A DNA stretch of 64,000 nt from positions 1,693,349 through 1,757,348 of the forward strand of contig NZ_VRUR01000001.1 in NCBI RefSeq assembly GCF_008040165.1. The letters run 5' to 3'. A program made the translations under genes and the position numbers. Shown here one piece after another: positions 1-8,034 of the stretch (position 1 is the first letter of the stretch; every line of letters begins with the position of its first letter). The notes under the pieces are model-generated. The model saw nothing but the letters and a program-made list of their open reading frames with translations, did no database searches and was not told the origin of the DNA. The DNA comes from Flagellimonas hymeniacidonis (GTDB taxonomy: Bacteria; Bacteroidota; Bacteroidia; Flavobacteriales; Flavobacteriaceae).

Positions 1-1
1 C

Positions 2-628
2 AGCAAATTTATTTTAGCCTATGCAAGATTGGCGGAAGAAACAAAATCTGAAATGTATTGCATCGGTACCGAATTGGAAGAATTTGTAAAGAATAGACCT
101 GAATATTGGCATGACTTAATTGCAGAAGTAAAAAAAATCTATCACGGTAAAATTACATATGCTGCCAATTGGGATGAATACAAAAGAACACCTTTTTGGA
201 AAGAACTGGATTACATTGGTGTGGATGCATATTTTCCCCTATCAACAGAACGCTTTCCAACAATGGAAGAATTGAAATCTGGATGGCAACCCTGGAAAAC
301 GAAGTTGGCGGAAATAGCCACAACTAATGGGAAGCCAATACTTTTTACAGAGTTTGGTTATAGGAGTATGGATTATACAGCAAAAAAACCTTGGTTGGTG
401 GATCAAAATGATATGGATGTGAATTTGGAAGCTCAAGCAGATGCAACCCAGGCGATTTTTGATGAATTTTGGAAGGAAGATTGGTTTGCAGGAGGTTTTG
501 TTTGGAAATGGTTTATCCATCATGATGTTTCAGGAGGGTCCAAAGACAATAGGTTTACCCCACAAAACAAACCAGCCGAATCTGTAATTCGTAAACATTA
601 TACAACATTGCAAGAATCCAAATTTTAG
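2..628 (+). CDS. GH113-like glycoside hydrolase (5' end outside window)
   Basis: The reading frame is open through the left edge, so the N-terminal part of the gene is missing. The visible 209 residues look like the second half of a (beta/alpha)8 glycosidase of the GH113 type (beta-mannanase-like). An Ile-Gly-Thr-Glu-Leu motif fits the acid/base glutamate strand, and Leu-Phe-Thr-Glu-Phe-Gly-Tyr about 85 residues later fits the nucleophile strand. Aromatic residues (YFPL, FVWKWF) line the presumed cleft. The in-frame TTG near position 29 is not a credible start because the coding pattern continues upstream of it. It ends 17 bases before the next gene and may share its transcript. The GH113 assignment is from recalled motifs; substrate specificity cannot be judged from the fragment. 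Confidence 0.7.
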   Translation, partial: SKFILAYARLAEETKSEMYCIGTELEEFVKNRPEYWHDLIAEVKKIYHGKITYAANWDEYKRTPFWKELDYIGVDAYFPLSTERFPTMEELKSGWQPWKTKLAEIATTNGKPILFTEFGYRSMDYTAKKPWLVDQNDMDVNLEAQADATQAIFDEFWKEDWFAGGFVWKWFIHHDVSGGSKDNRFTPQNKPAESVIRKHYTTLQESKF

Positions 629-645
629 TCCAGTAAGGATAGTTC

Positions 646-1908
646 ATGATACGTACCGCTGCCACCATTCTCTTTTGCTTTTTTATGGTTTCGGCATATG
701 GTCAAAATAAGGTAGCGGATTTAAAAGTTCAAGGGAACAAACGAACAAAGACTTCCTTTATAAAAAAGATTACCAGACTTAAAGCTGGTATGGATTTAGA
801 CTCTTCACTTATTGCAGAAGATATATACAGGCTTAAGCGTTTACCTTCGGTATCCCACGCTTATTTTCAAGTTTTCCCCGCTCACGAAGAAGGTCAATAT
901 AATGTGTTTTATGGAATAGAAGAGAATTTTACGCTTATCCCGTTTGCAAGTGTCTATACTTCCAATAATGACGAATTTGCCTTTAGGGTGGGCTTGCAGG
1001 AGTTCAATGTATTAGGGAATAACATAACGCTGGGAGGTTTTTATCAAAGGGATGTTTTTAATTCGTTTGGAGCACACCTAAGAGCACCGTATCTTTTTAG
1101 CAATAAATTGGGCCTCGCCATCAGTTATCAGGACTTAATCACCCAAGAGCCTGTATTTTTGGATAATGGAACTGCGGATTATAAATACAATAACGAAGCT
1201 TTTGAGATTTTAGGACTGTATGAAATAAATTTTAGGCATAGGGTAGAACTGGGAATCAACTTTTTTACCGAAGACTATCAATACCTATTTGGAACAACAG
1301 ATCCAGAAGTGCCTCAGACATTAAACGTAAACAAATACTTGTATAAATTCATTTACAATTACGATGGTATCGAGTATTACTATCAGTATTTATCTGGTTT
1401 CAAGAGCACCCTTAATTTTCAATATGTAAATAGTGCAAATGAGCAACTGCCAGAGTTTGCAATTGGATTCAATGATTTTGCATATTATTTACGAGTTGGA
1501 CAAAAAGGCAATTGGGCTAGTAGGTTACGTTTAGGACTCTCCAGTAATTTGGATACTCCATTTGCACCATTTGCTGTAGACAATAACCTTAATATTCGTG
1601 GTGTGGGAAACACCATTGATAGAGGCACAGCTGCAATCGTTTTGAATACCGAATACAGGCATACCCTTATCGACAAAGATTGGTTTGTATTACAAAGCAA
1701 CGTTTTTGTGGACGGAGGATCCTGGCGAAACCCAGGAGGGGATTTTAGTGACTTTGGAGATGACCAGAATTTAAGAATTTATCCGGGGATTGGCATTAGA
1801 TTTATGCATAAGAAGATTTTCAATGCCATTTTTAGAATAGATTACGGCCATGGTATTACCAATGAGGCTTCCAAGGGAATAGTATTTGGAATTGGGCAAT
1901 ATTTTTAA
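646..1908 (+). CDS. BamA/TamA-family outer membrane protein with one POTRA domain
   Basis: A 420-residue protein with a signal peptide ending near Ala-Tyr-Gly-Gln (residue 20). Residues about 22-90 form a single POTRA-like module (VADLKVQGNKRT, then a LPSVSHAYFQV strand). The remainder is alternating beta-strand sequence ending in an aromatic strand (FGIGQYF), typical of a surface-antigen (D15) beta barrel. It is much shorter than true BamA, which has five POTRA domains and about 800 residues. It is therefore an accessory member, perhaps an assembly or secretion porin, rather than the essential insertase. It sits between the GH113-like gene and the LysM gene on the same strand. The family is clear but the role is inferred. 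Confidence 0.75.
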   Translation: MIRTAATILFCFFMVSAYGQNKVADLKVQGNKRTKTSFIKKITRLKAGMDLDSSLIAEDIYRLKRLPSVSHAYFQVFPAHEEGQYNVFYGIEENFTLIPFASVYTSNNDEFAFRVGLQEFNVLGNNITLGGFYQRDVFNSFGAHLRAPYLFSNKLGLAISYQDLITQEPVFLDNGTADYKYNNEAFEILGLYEINFRHRVELGINFFTEDYQYLFGTTDPEVPQTLNVNKYLYKFIYNYDGIEYYYQYLSGFKSTLNFQYVNSANEQLPEFAIGFNDFAYYLRVGQKGNWASRLRLGLSSNLDTPFAPFAVDNNLNIRGVGNTIDRGTAAIVLNTEYRHTLIDKDWFVLQSNVFVDGGSWRNPGGDFSDFGDDQNLRIYPGIGIRFMHKKIFNAIFRIDYGHGITNEASKGIVFGIGQYF

Positions 1909-1926
1909 TGTATTTCATCGATGATT

Positions 1927-1956
1927 TTTGCATTTCATCGATTTTCACCATATTTG
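1927..1956 (+). promoter_or_regulatory. Candidate Bacteroidetes-type promoter of the LysM gene
   Basis: TTTG at 1927-1930 is followed after 18 bases by CATATTTG at 1949-1956, one mismatch from the -7 consensus TAnnTTTG. Transcription would start near 1962, leaving a leader of about 23 bases before ATG 1985. An eleven-base direct repeat (ATTTCATCGAT) overlaps the promoter. The assignment is by pattern only. Confidence 0.4.
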
Positions 1957-1984
1957 CAGTGCACCCCTGCAACACCATTTTACT

Positions 1985-2917
1985 ATGAGATTAATACCAG
2001 CAATTTTATTGTGGGCAAGCATGTCGTTTAAGCTGTTTGCCCAAGACAATTATTACACCGTTACGGCTGTACCAGGAGATGGAATTTTTTCTATCCTCAG
2101 AAAGCAGGGATTAGATCCGATTAAATATTATGAAACGTTTATCACATTAAATACTGAGGACATAAAAGATGGGAGCATGTTGCATGCAGGGAGGAAATAT
2201 AAAATCCCCAATGCGGAGGATTCCTTTAAAAATACTGGGGTGAGGGTACAAGTATCTGAAGATGCTGAGAAACCAATATTCAATACAGAGCTAGCCAAGA
2301 TGTCCCATAAAAGCAATACGCTCAAAAATGCTGTGTATTATTTGATTGCCGAAGACCAGACCAAAACGGAAAACAAGTTTGTAAGTGGTATTACAAAAAG
2401 CCTGGCGGCAGAACTTATGGTACATGGAGCCACAGTTTTTATTATAGAAGACAAGGATGAAAAACTCACGAATAGTGTGCCTTTGACAGAAGTGGAAAAA
2501 ATGGGGTGGTATGTTGAAACTATAAACAAACGCTACCTTCAGAATACTGGAAAATACCAAAGACTTCTACTTATTAGAGCAAATGGCCTTATAGAAAATG
2601 GGAATATGGATGTTGCGGTATATCATCATAATAAGAGTGAAAAAGGACAACGCCTTGCAGAAAATATTCAAACAGTTTTTAAGAAACACAGTGTATCCAA
2701 CCGTTCCTTTAAAAATAGTAAGATGGTTTTTGAGGATAAGAACAGTCTTTATTTGGCAAAGAACACACTACCTGCCGTTAGCTTGTTGACCATAAATAGT
2801 ACTTCCAAAACTTCTGGTGAAGCAGGTATTCCAGTTCGTTCAGATAAAAAGTCCTTTGCAAACTGGCTCACAAGTGGAATTCTGAAGGATTATGCTGATT
2901 TAGAAATAGAAGATTAG
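1985..2917 (+). CDS. LysM protein with degenerate N-acetylmuramoyl-L-alanine amidase-like domain
   Basis: The start is placed at ATG 1985, which gives a clean signal peptide (LIPAILLWASMSFKLFAQ); a longer frame would begin inside the promoter. The 310-residue product has a LysM module (about residues 23-75: YYTVTAVPGDGIFSILRKQG through GRKYKIP), which binds peptidoglycan. The rest follows the order of an Amidase_3 fold: a Glu-rich first helix, GATVFIIEDKDEKL, LLLIRANG, and LYLAKNTLPAVSLLTI. However, the strand that normally carries the catalytic His (SiHaN) reads LIRAN, and no zinc-binding His is seen at the first strand. It is therefore probably a non-catalytic, wall-binding protein. The domain parallel is my reading and should be tested by profile search. 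Confidence 0.6.
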   Translation: MRLIPAILLWASMSFKLFAQDNYYTVTAVPGDGIFSILRKQGLDPIKYYETFITLNTEDIKDGSMLHAGRKYKIPNAEDSFKNTGVRVQVSEDAEKPIFNTELAKMSHKSNTLKNAVYYLIAEDQTKTENKFVSGITKSLAAELMVHGATVFIIEDKDEKLTNSVPLTEVEKMGWYVETINKRYLQNTGKYQRLLLIRANGLIENGNMDVAVYHHNKSEKGQRLAENIQTVFKKHSVSNRSFKNSKMVFEDKNSLYLAKNTLPAVSLLTINSTSKTSGEAGIPVRSDKKSFANWLTSGILKDYADLEIED

Positions 2918-2920
2918 ACC

Positions 2921-3631
2921 TTATGCATTTAGAATATGCTTGGAGTAGTATTGAAAGAGTTCATCAGGACCTGCGCCCAAATAGTTTTTTACATGAATCA
3001 TTGCAAAATGGAACTGTACTCTTAGCCATCCTTTTTCCCGGTACTTTCTGGCTGAGGTAATCACATGATCCGGAAGAACTTTAAATGAGGTTTTACGGTA
3101 AAGGCGTTGTATAAATTCCGTGTCTTCATAAATTAGGTAATCCTCATTAAACCCTTCTGTTTCTTTAAATAAATTACGCATTATAAATAGGGATTGATCT
3201 CCTCCCCTGCAAAGCGTATGGTTTATTCTGGAGAGCCACGCAAAAAAGCGTAAAATAGGATTCTTAGTATCAAATCGCATTCTAAAACACCCAGATTCGT
3301 GACCTTGTTCAATGGCATCCAATATCATTAAATCAAAATTCTGTGGAGGGGAGGTGTCTGCATGCAAAAAGTAGAGTGTATTCCCCGTGGCATACCTTGC
3401 CCCTAAGTTCATTTGTCTGGCTCTTCCTTTTTTAGATTGAACTACTTTGGCACCATATTGCTGTGCTATGGCAACAGTCTTATCTGAGCTACCCCCATCT
3501 ATACAAATGATTTCCTCAATATTTTTTGTGGAACTTGTTTGAGCTATGTGCGTTAATATCTTTCCCAGATAGTTTTCCTCGTTTAAAACGGGAATTATAA
3601 TGCTAATGGTATTGTTTTTATTTGACTTCAT
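2921..3631 (-). CDS. Family 2 glycosyltransferase, rSAM/selenodomain-associated transferase 2 (TIGR04283-like)
   Basis: A GT-A fold transferase of 236 residues. IIIPVLNEE (11-19) begins the nucleotide-binding fold, DGGSSD (45-50) is the donor-contact loop, and His-Ala-Asp (90-92) takes the DXD position. Length and motifs match the transferase 2 family that travels with radical SAM/selenodomain genes and is now linked to arsenosugar biosynthesis. The coding start overlaps the end of the DUF547 gene by 14 bases, so translation is probably coupled. It is the last gene of the minus-strand set that also contains a TIGR04282-type transferase and a nucleoside phosphorylase. The acceptor is unknown. 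Confidence 0.8.
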   Translation of the reverse strand: MKSNKNNTISIIIPVLNEENYLGKILTHIAQTSSTKNIEEIICIDGGSSDKTVAIAQQYGAKVVQSKKGRARQMNLGARYATGNTLYFLHADTSPPQNFDLMILDAIEQGHESGCFRMRFDTKNPILRFFAWLSRINHTLCRGGDQSLFIMRNLFKETEGFNEDYLIYEDTEFIQRLYRKTSFKVLPDHVITSARKYREKGWLRVQFHFAMIHVKNYLGAGPDELFQYYSKHILNA

Positions 3632-4526
3632 TTAAGCTCCAGTCATAGTCCAAATACTCAATTTTTACTTTTTTGTCAATGGGATTTTCCAAGTAGGGAT
3701 TAATGTACTCCAGTAAAGAAGAATCTTGGGTAAAATCACTTTTATACCACTTAAAAATTTTGGAAAGTTGGGCAACCCCATTTTCAAAACGATTTCTTTT
3801 TTTATCGTTTACAAAATCGACCGTTGCTTTAGAAAGCAGGCGCTCCATACTTTTAGCTGTAAATGCTACATTTAGCAATTTGGGACATGAATATGAGGCA
3901 CAATTTATAGCGAAATGAATTCTAGGTTCATTCATTTTACGCAATACCTCATGCTCTATATCATTTAATGATGTAGTGCTCTTGCCTATGGCAATCCATT
4001 TTTTCTTCCAGCGGTTTGGAATGTCTTTGATGCTTTTTGTGGGGTAATTGTCGACAATCAATTTTACTGTGGCCGCATTATATAGATTGATGTAATATGC
4101 TAGTTTTTCATTCTTTTCCCAATCAGACGATGGGGCTTTTTGCTGTAAATATTCTAGATAGGTTTCCAAACGGGTCATATCATTTTTAAACCCGAGGTAG
4201 TTTACATTGCCATCTTCATCAACATATTTTTTGAGCAAATCATTCCATACACTATGATCGATGGATGTGACAGCAATGTTCACCTGCTTTTTTGGAGTCA
4301 TGTTCTCCGCCTGAGGATTACTCTGTGATTCTTTTGTTTTGGAAATTTTGATGGTATCTGAAGAAATAACTTCTGGCAAAGTTTCATTTAGCTCTAATTC
4401 GATTGATTTTGTAGTATCCGCCACAACAATTTCTTCTTTGCTGGATTCCGTTATTTGTGGACCTATTGCCTTTCCATTACATGACAGAATTAGGGCTCCA
4501 AATAGCAAATGCAAAATAAGATTCAT
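3618..4526 (-). CDS. DUF547 domain lipoprotein
   Basis: The ATG at 4526 gives a lipoprotein signal with Cys at position 16 (LILSC); a TTG two codons upstream is unlikely. A low-complexity, Ser/Thr/Glu-rich linker runs to about residue 85. The DUF547 domain follows, with NVNYLGFKND, EKLAYYINLYNAATVKLIVDNYP, HFAINCASYSCPKL and a final W-Y-x-x-DF segment. The conserved NC-x3-SCP motif suggests a thiol or metal site. DUF547 proteins are repeatedly found beside TIGR04282/TIGR04283 transferases, as here; their biochemical role is not established. The protein should sit in the periplasm, anchored to a membrane. Confidence 0.8.
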   Translation of the reverse strand: MNLILHLLFGALILSCNGKAIGPQITESSKEEIVVADTTKSIELELNETLPEVISSDTIKISKTKESQSNPQAENMTPKKQVNIAVTSIDHSVWNDLLKKYVDEDGNVNYLGFKNDMTRLETYLEYLQQKAPSSDWEKNEKLAYYINLYNAATVKLIVDNYPTKSIKDIPNRWKKKWIAIGKSTTSLNDIEHEVLRKMNEPRIHFAINCASYSCPKLLNVAFTAKSMERLLSKATVDFVNDKKRNRFENGVAQLSKIFKWYKSDFTQDSSLLEYINPYLENPIDKKVKIEYLDYDWSLNEVK

Positions 4527-4648
4527 AAGCAATTAGATTTGAGATGTACTTTAGAATTAACTGGATAGTCTGAAAGATGTGCCCAACCTTTCAAAAATTT
4601 TGCAAAAAACTATTGACAATCTTCCTTATTGCCATGTAATTGCTTGTT

Positions 4649-5464
4649 TTAAATTTCCTTCATCAATTCTTTGAACAACTTGATCATTTTGGGCTCTGTT
4701 TTCCCTGCTATTTCAATAATTTCTGCAATGTTTACTGGCAATAGATTATCTGGATCACATTCATCGGTTAAAACAGAAACGGCCATAATGGGCAGGCGCA
4801 AATGATTGGCAACAATCACTTCAGGAACAGTGCTCATCCCAACAGCATCGGCCCCCAGTATTTTAAGCATACGGTACTCTGCTTTGGTTTCTAATTGTGG
4901 CCCAACAACAGAAGCATAAACCCCTTTCTGCAGTGTAATACCCTCTTTTTTTGCTATAGCTTCAATTTTGTTGCGCATATTTAAATCATATGGCTCGCTC
5001 ATATCCACGAAGCGATCACCAAACTCAGCCACATTTTTAAAAGCCAAAGGGGATCCCCCTTGAAGATTAATATGGTCTTCAATCAGCATGATATCTCCTT
5101 TCTTGTAATCGAGATTGATGGCCCCAGCGGCGTTGGAAACAAATAGTTTTTTAATTCCCAATTGATGCATTACACGAATGGGATAGGTAATGTCTAGAAA
5201 ATCGTATCCCTCATATAAATGAAACCGACCTTGCATCACTACTACGGTTTTGTCACCTATGGTTCCATAAATCAGTTTCCCCGAGTGAAACTCCACGGTA
5301 GCAAGAGGAAAATATGGGATATGATTGTAATGGGCTTCGATGGAATTTTCAATTTCCTCTACCAATTGGCCCAATCCTGTGCCCAGTACAATTCCAATTT
5401 CTGGGGTATCAAAGCCTTTCTTTTTTAAATACTCAACGGACTCGTTTAGCTGTTTTTTAGTCAT
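4649..5464 (-). CDS. Purine-nucleoside phosphorylase (trimeric PNP/MTAP family)
   Basis: A 271-residue phosphorolytic enzyme that releases a free base from a purine nucleoside. Visible motifs are LGTGLG (27-32, phosphate site), QGRFHLYEG (79-87), SNAAGAI (110-116), GPQLET (188-193) and GADAVGMS (204-211). E192 and M210 align with human PNP E201 and M219 at a constant offset of nine. At the same offset, human N243, which selects 6-oxopurines, is D234 here, as in adenine-specific MTAP. The enzyme may therefore accept 6-aminopurine nucleosides. It ends 116 bases before the DUF547 gene and starts four bases after the transferase 1 gene stops. Family assignment is firm; the substrate is inferred. 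Confidence 0.88.
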   Translation of the reverse strand: MTKKQLNESVEYLKKKGFDTPEIGIVLGTGLGQLVEEIENSIEAHYNHIPYFPLATVEFHSGKLIYGTIGDKTVVVMQGRFHLYEGYDFLDITYPIRVMHQLGIKKLFVSNAAGAINLDYKKGDIMLIEDHINLQGGSPLAFKNVAEFGDRFVDMSEPYDLNMRNKIEAIAKKEGITLQKGVYASVVGPQLETKAEYRMLKILGADAVGMSTVPEVIVANHLRLPIMAVSVLTDECDPDNLLPVNIAEIIEIAGKTEPKMIKLFKELMKEI

Positions 5465-5468
5465 TACT

Positions 5469-6086
5469 TTATAAATGTTTTAGAAAGCGTTGAAAAGCAT
5501 CGATATCTTTAATGTCCTCATAATGATCAACATCGTTTTTAGCTTTCAACAAAAAATAGTTATCGTTTTTTAGGTTTTCCATCGTGCTTGAAAGAACCGT
5601 TTCTGTTCCCCAAGTCTTGTTTTCAAACAGTTCTTTTTTTAGAGAAGTCATACCCAAAAGATAATAACCCCCATCTTCTGCAGGCCCAACTACATATTTA
5701 TGATTGTTAAGTGCTGCAAATGCCGCCTCCAAATCTGTTTGTGAAAGATCGTACATATCACTCCCAATAACAATGATTTTTTCAAATCCAGCATTAAACC
5801 CTTTTTGAAAAGCGTTCAGCATACGCGTTCCTAAATCAGGTCCAAGTTGTAGTTCCTTGTGATAATCATCATTGTCCCAAATATCATCTTTCCAAATGGC
5901 TTCGGAATAATAAACGTGTTTTTGGGCCGGAAGACCCTTCGTAATGGAAACGGTATGCTCCAATAAGAATTTATAAATTTCCAGGGCAGCGGTATCACCT
6001 ACTTTGGCGGCAAGTCTTGTTTTGCATTTACCTAGCTCAGGATTACGCGTAAAGATTAAGAGTAGATTCTTGTTTTTGATATGCAA
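5469..6086 (-). CDS. rSAM/selenodomain-associated transferase 1 (TIGR04282-like, DUF2064 glycosyltransferase)
   Basis: A GT-A-like transferase of 205 residues. LLLIFTRNPELGKCKTRLA (9-27) is the nucleotide-binding start typical of DUF2064. GPDLGTRM, IGSDMYDL and AEDGGYYLLG follow in the usual order. The only plausible start is TTG at 6086; no in-frame ATG or GTG precedes it before a stop. It is the first gene of the minus-strand group with PNP, DUF547 and transferase 2. NCBI-type annotation calls this family an arsenosugar biosynthesis glycosyltransferase; that role normally needs the radical SAM enzyme ArsS, which is absent here. Confidence 0.82.
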   Translation of the reverse strand: MHIKNKNLLLIFTRNPELGKCKTRLAAKVGDTAALEIYKFLLEHTVSITKGLPAQKHVYYSEAIWKDDIWDNDDYHKELQLGPDLGTRMLNAFQKGFNAGFEKIIVIGSDMYDLSQTDLEAAFAALNNHKYVVGPAEDGGYYLLGMTSLKKELFENKTWGTETVLSSTMENLKNDNYFLLKAKNDVDHYEDIKDIDAFQRFLKHL

Positions 6087-6371
6087 TGGGCTTTGATTTG
6101 AGGGGTGTAAAAGTTTCTAGTATTCGTCAGTATGGTTTTGCAATACTTACTATAATTATACATTTTCTATTTATTCAAGTATCGCGTATCATTCAGCTTT
6201 AACCTTTTCCTTTAAGAACTCATGGTAAGCCTTCTTAAGTAATACATGTCCATTAAATGAATAGTAGATCTAAGATGTTTTGCCATGCTTTAAATGGGCT
6301 ATAAAGATACTGTTTTGTATATTTTGAAATAGATTTTGTTACCTTGAAGATGAAATTAGTATTCAATTGAA

Positions 6372-7919
6372 ATGAGAAGAATAATCCTTCCAATTTTAGT
6401 ATTATGCATGTTCTTTGCTTGCAAGAAAAAAGTAGAGAAGCAGCAGAGAGAAAATCCAATAGCAGATAATTACACTGAAGAATACCGACCCCAGTTTCAC
6501 TTTTCCCCTCCAGAAAAATGGATGAATGATCCTAATGGATTGGTATACAATGATGGAGTTTATCATTTGTTTTATCAGTATTATCCAGAAGATATTGTTT
6601 GGGGTCCTATGCACTGGGGGCATGCAATTTCTAAGGATTTAGTGTATTGGGAACATAAACCCATAGCGTTGTACCCCGACGAAAATGGGCTGATATTTTC
6701 TGGTAGTGCCGTGGTTGACAAAAATAACACCTCAGGATTTGCTAAGGAAGGGGAGACTCCTTTAGTGGCTATTTTTACATATCATGATATGGAAGGGGAA
6801 AAGGCTGGAAGGACAGATTTTCAAACCCAGGGAATTGCATTCAGTTTGGATAACGGTGATACCTGGGTCAAGTATAAAGATAACCCGGTCATTGGCAATA
6901 ATGGAATAAAGGACTTTAGAGATCCAAAGGTTTTTTGGCATGAAGCGTCGGAAAACTGGATTTTATCCTTAGTGGCGGGAGATCATGCGAAGTTTTATTC
7001 ATCCAAAAATCTAAAAGAGTGGAAATATTTGAGTGATTTTGGAAAAACGCAAGGTGCCCATGGTGGAGTTTGGGAATGCCCAGATTTGTTTCCTTTAAAA
7101 GTTGAGGGCTCAGAAGAAGAAAAATGGGTACTGATCATAAGTATCAATCCTGGTGCTCCTAATGGTGGTAGTGGCACGCAATACTTTATTGGAGAGTTTG
7201 ATGGTAAAAAATTTGTGTCGAACCAAAAAGAACCTAAATGGCTAGATTATGGTACAGATAATTATGCAGGGGTAACCTACAATAATGTGCCCAATGACGA
7301 CCGTATCTTTATTGGCTGGATGAGCAACTGGGATTATGCCAGAGACACACCAACAAAAAAATGGCGAAGTGCCATGACTTTGCCTAGAAAACTTTCTCTT
7401 AGAAATATTGACGAAGAATACCTACTAACTAATTACCCATTAAAGCAAGTATTTGAATTGCCCGGAGAGGTTTTAGTAGAAAGCTTAAATGTATCCAATC
7501 TGGCCACAGAGACCATAAATACTAATGGATTAAATCAATCTCAAATTAGTTTCACCACAACTTCCAAAGATTATAGGTTGACTTTTAAAAACAATCTGGA
7601 TGAGACTTTGGAATTAGTTATGGACGCTAAGAACAATGCCTTCTTACTTAACCGAATGGAATCTGGAAAGGTGAACTTCCAAGCAGAATTTGGTAATAAA
7701 AAACACTTTATGCCAATAACACATTTGTCACAAGGTGAATATGAAGTGAAGATTTTGTTGGATTGGTCGTCTATAGAAATTTTTATTGACAAAGGCCAAT
7801 ATGCAATGACTGAACAAATTTTCTCTAACGAAGCATATAATCAATTGATTATTGAAAATTTGGACCCAGAGTTTTCCATTAAAAATGTAAAAATTAAGAG
7901 GGTAGAATCTGTTTGGTAA
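6372..7919 (+). CDS. GH32 fructan hydrolase (levanase/inulinase-type) lipoprotein
   Basis: A 515-residue protein with a lipoprotein signal (Cys17 in CMFFAC). The five-bladed propeller has all three GH32 catalytic signatures: W50-M-N-D53-PNG with nucleophile D53, FRDP (R183-D184) stabilising the transition state, and WEC with acid/base E235. The C-terminal 150 residues form the GH32 beta-sandwich (LLDWSSIEIFIDKG). It hydrolyses beta-fructosidic bonds in sucrose, levan or inulin at the cell surface or in the periplasm. It stands alone: no SusCD pair or fructokinase lies next to it. The 285-base region upstream holds no clear promoter, though TTACCTTG near 6339 resembles a -7 element. Confidence 0.93.
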   Translation: MRRIILPILVLCMFFACKKKVEKQQRENPIADNYTEEYRPQFHFSPPEKWMNDPNGLVYNDGVYHLFYQYYPEDIVWGPMHWGHAISKDLVYWEHKPIALYPDENGLIFSGSAVVDKNNTSGFAKEGETPLVAIFTYHDMEGEKAGRTDFQTQGIAFSLDNGDTWVKYKDNPVIGNNGIKDFRDPKVFWHEASENWILSLVAGDHAKFYSSKNLKEWKYLSDFGKTQGAHGGVWECPDLFPLKVEGSEEEKWVLIISINPGAPNGGSGTQYFIGEFDGKKFVSNQKEPKWLDYGTDNYAGVTYNNVPNDDRIFIGWMSNWDYARDTPTKKWRSAMTLPRKLSLRNIDEEYLLTNYPLKQVFELPGEVLVESLNVSNLATETINTNGLNQSQISFTTTSKDYRLTFKNNLDETLELVMDAKNNAFLLNRMESGKVNFQAEFGNKKHFMPITHLSQGEYEVKILLDWSSIEIFIDKGQYAMTEQIFSNEAYNQLIIENLDPEFSIKNVKIKRVESVW

Positions 7920-8034
7920 TGCTCCCCAGAGCTATAAATATTTATTGACTTTAAGGCTGTAGGCTTTGTAATTTAATAGGCAGTTTTCAGACTAATGAAA
8001 CTTAAAAACAAGTAATAACTTAAGAACATCAAAA

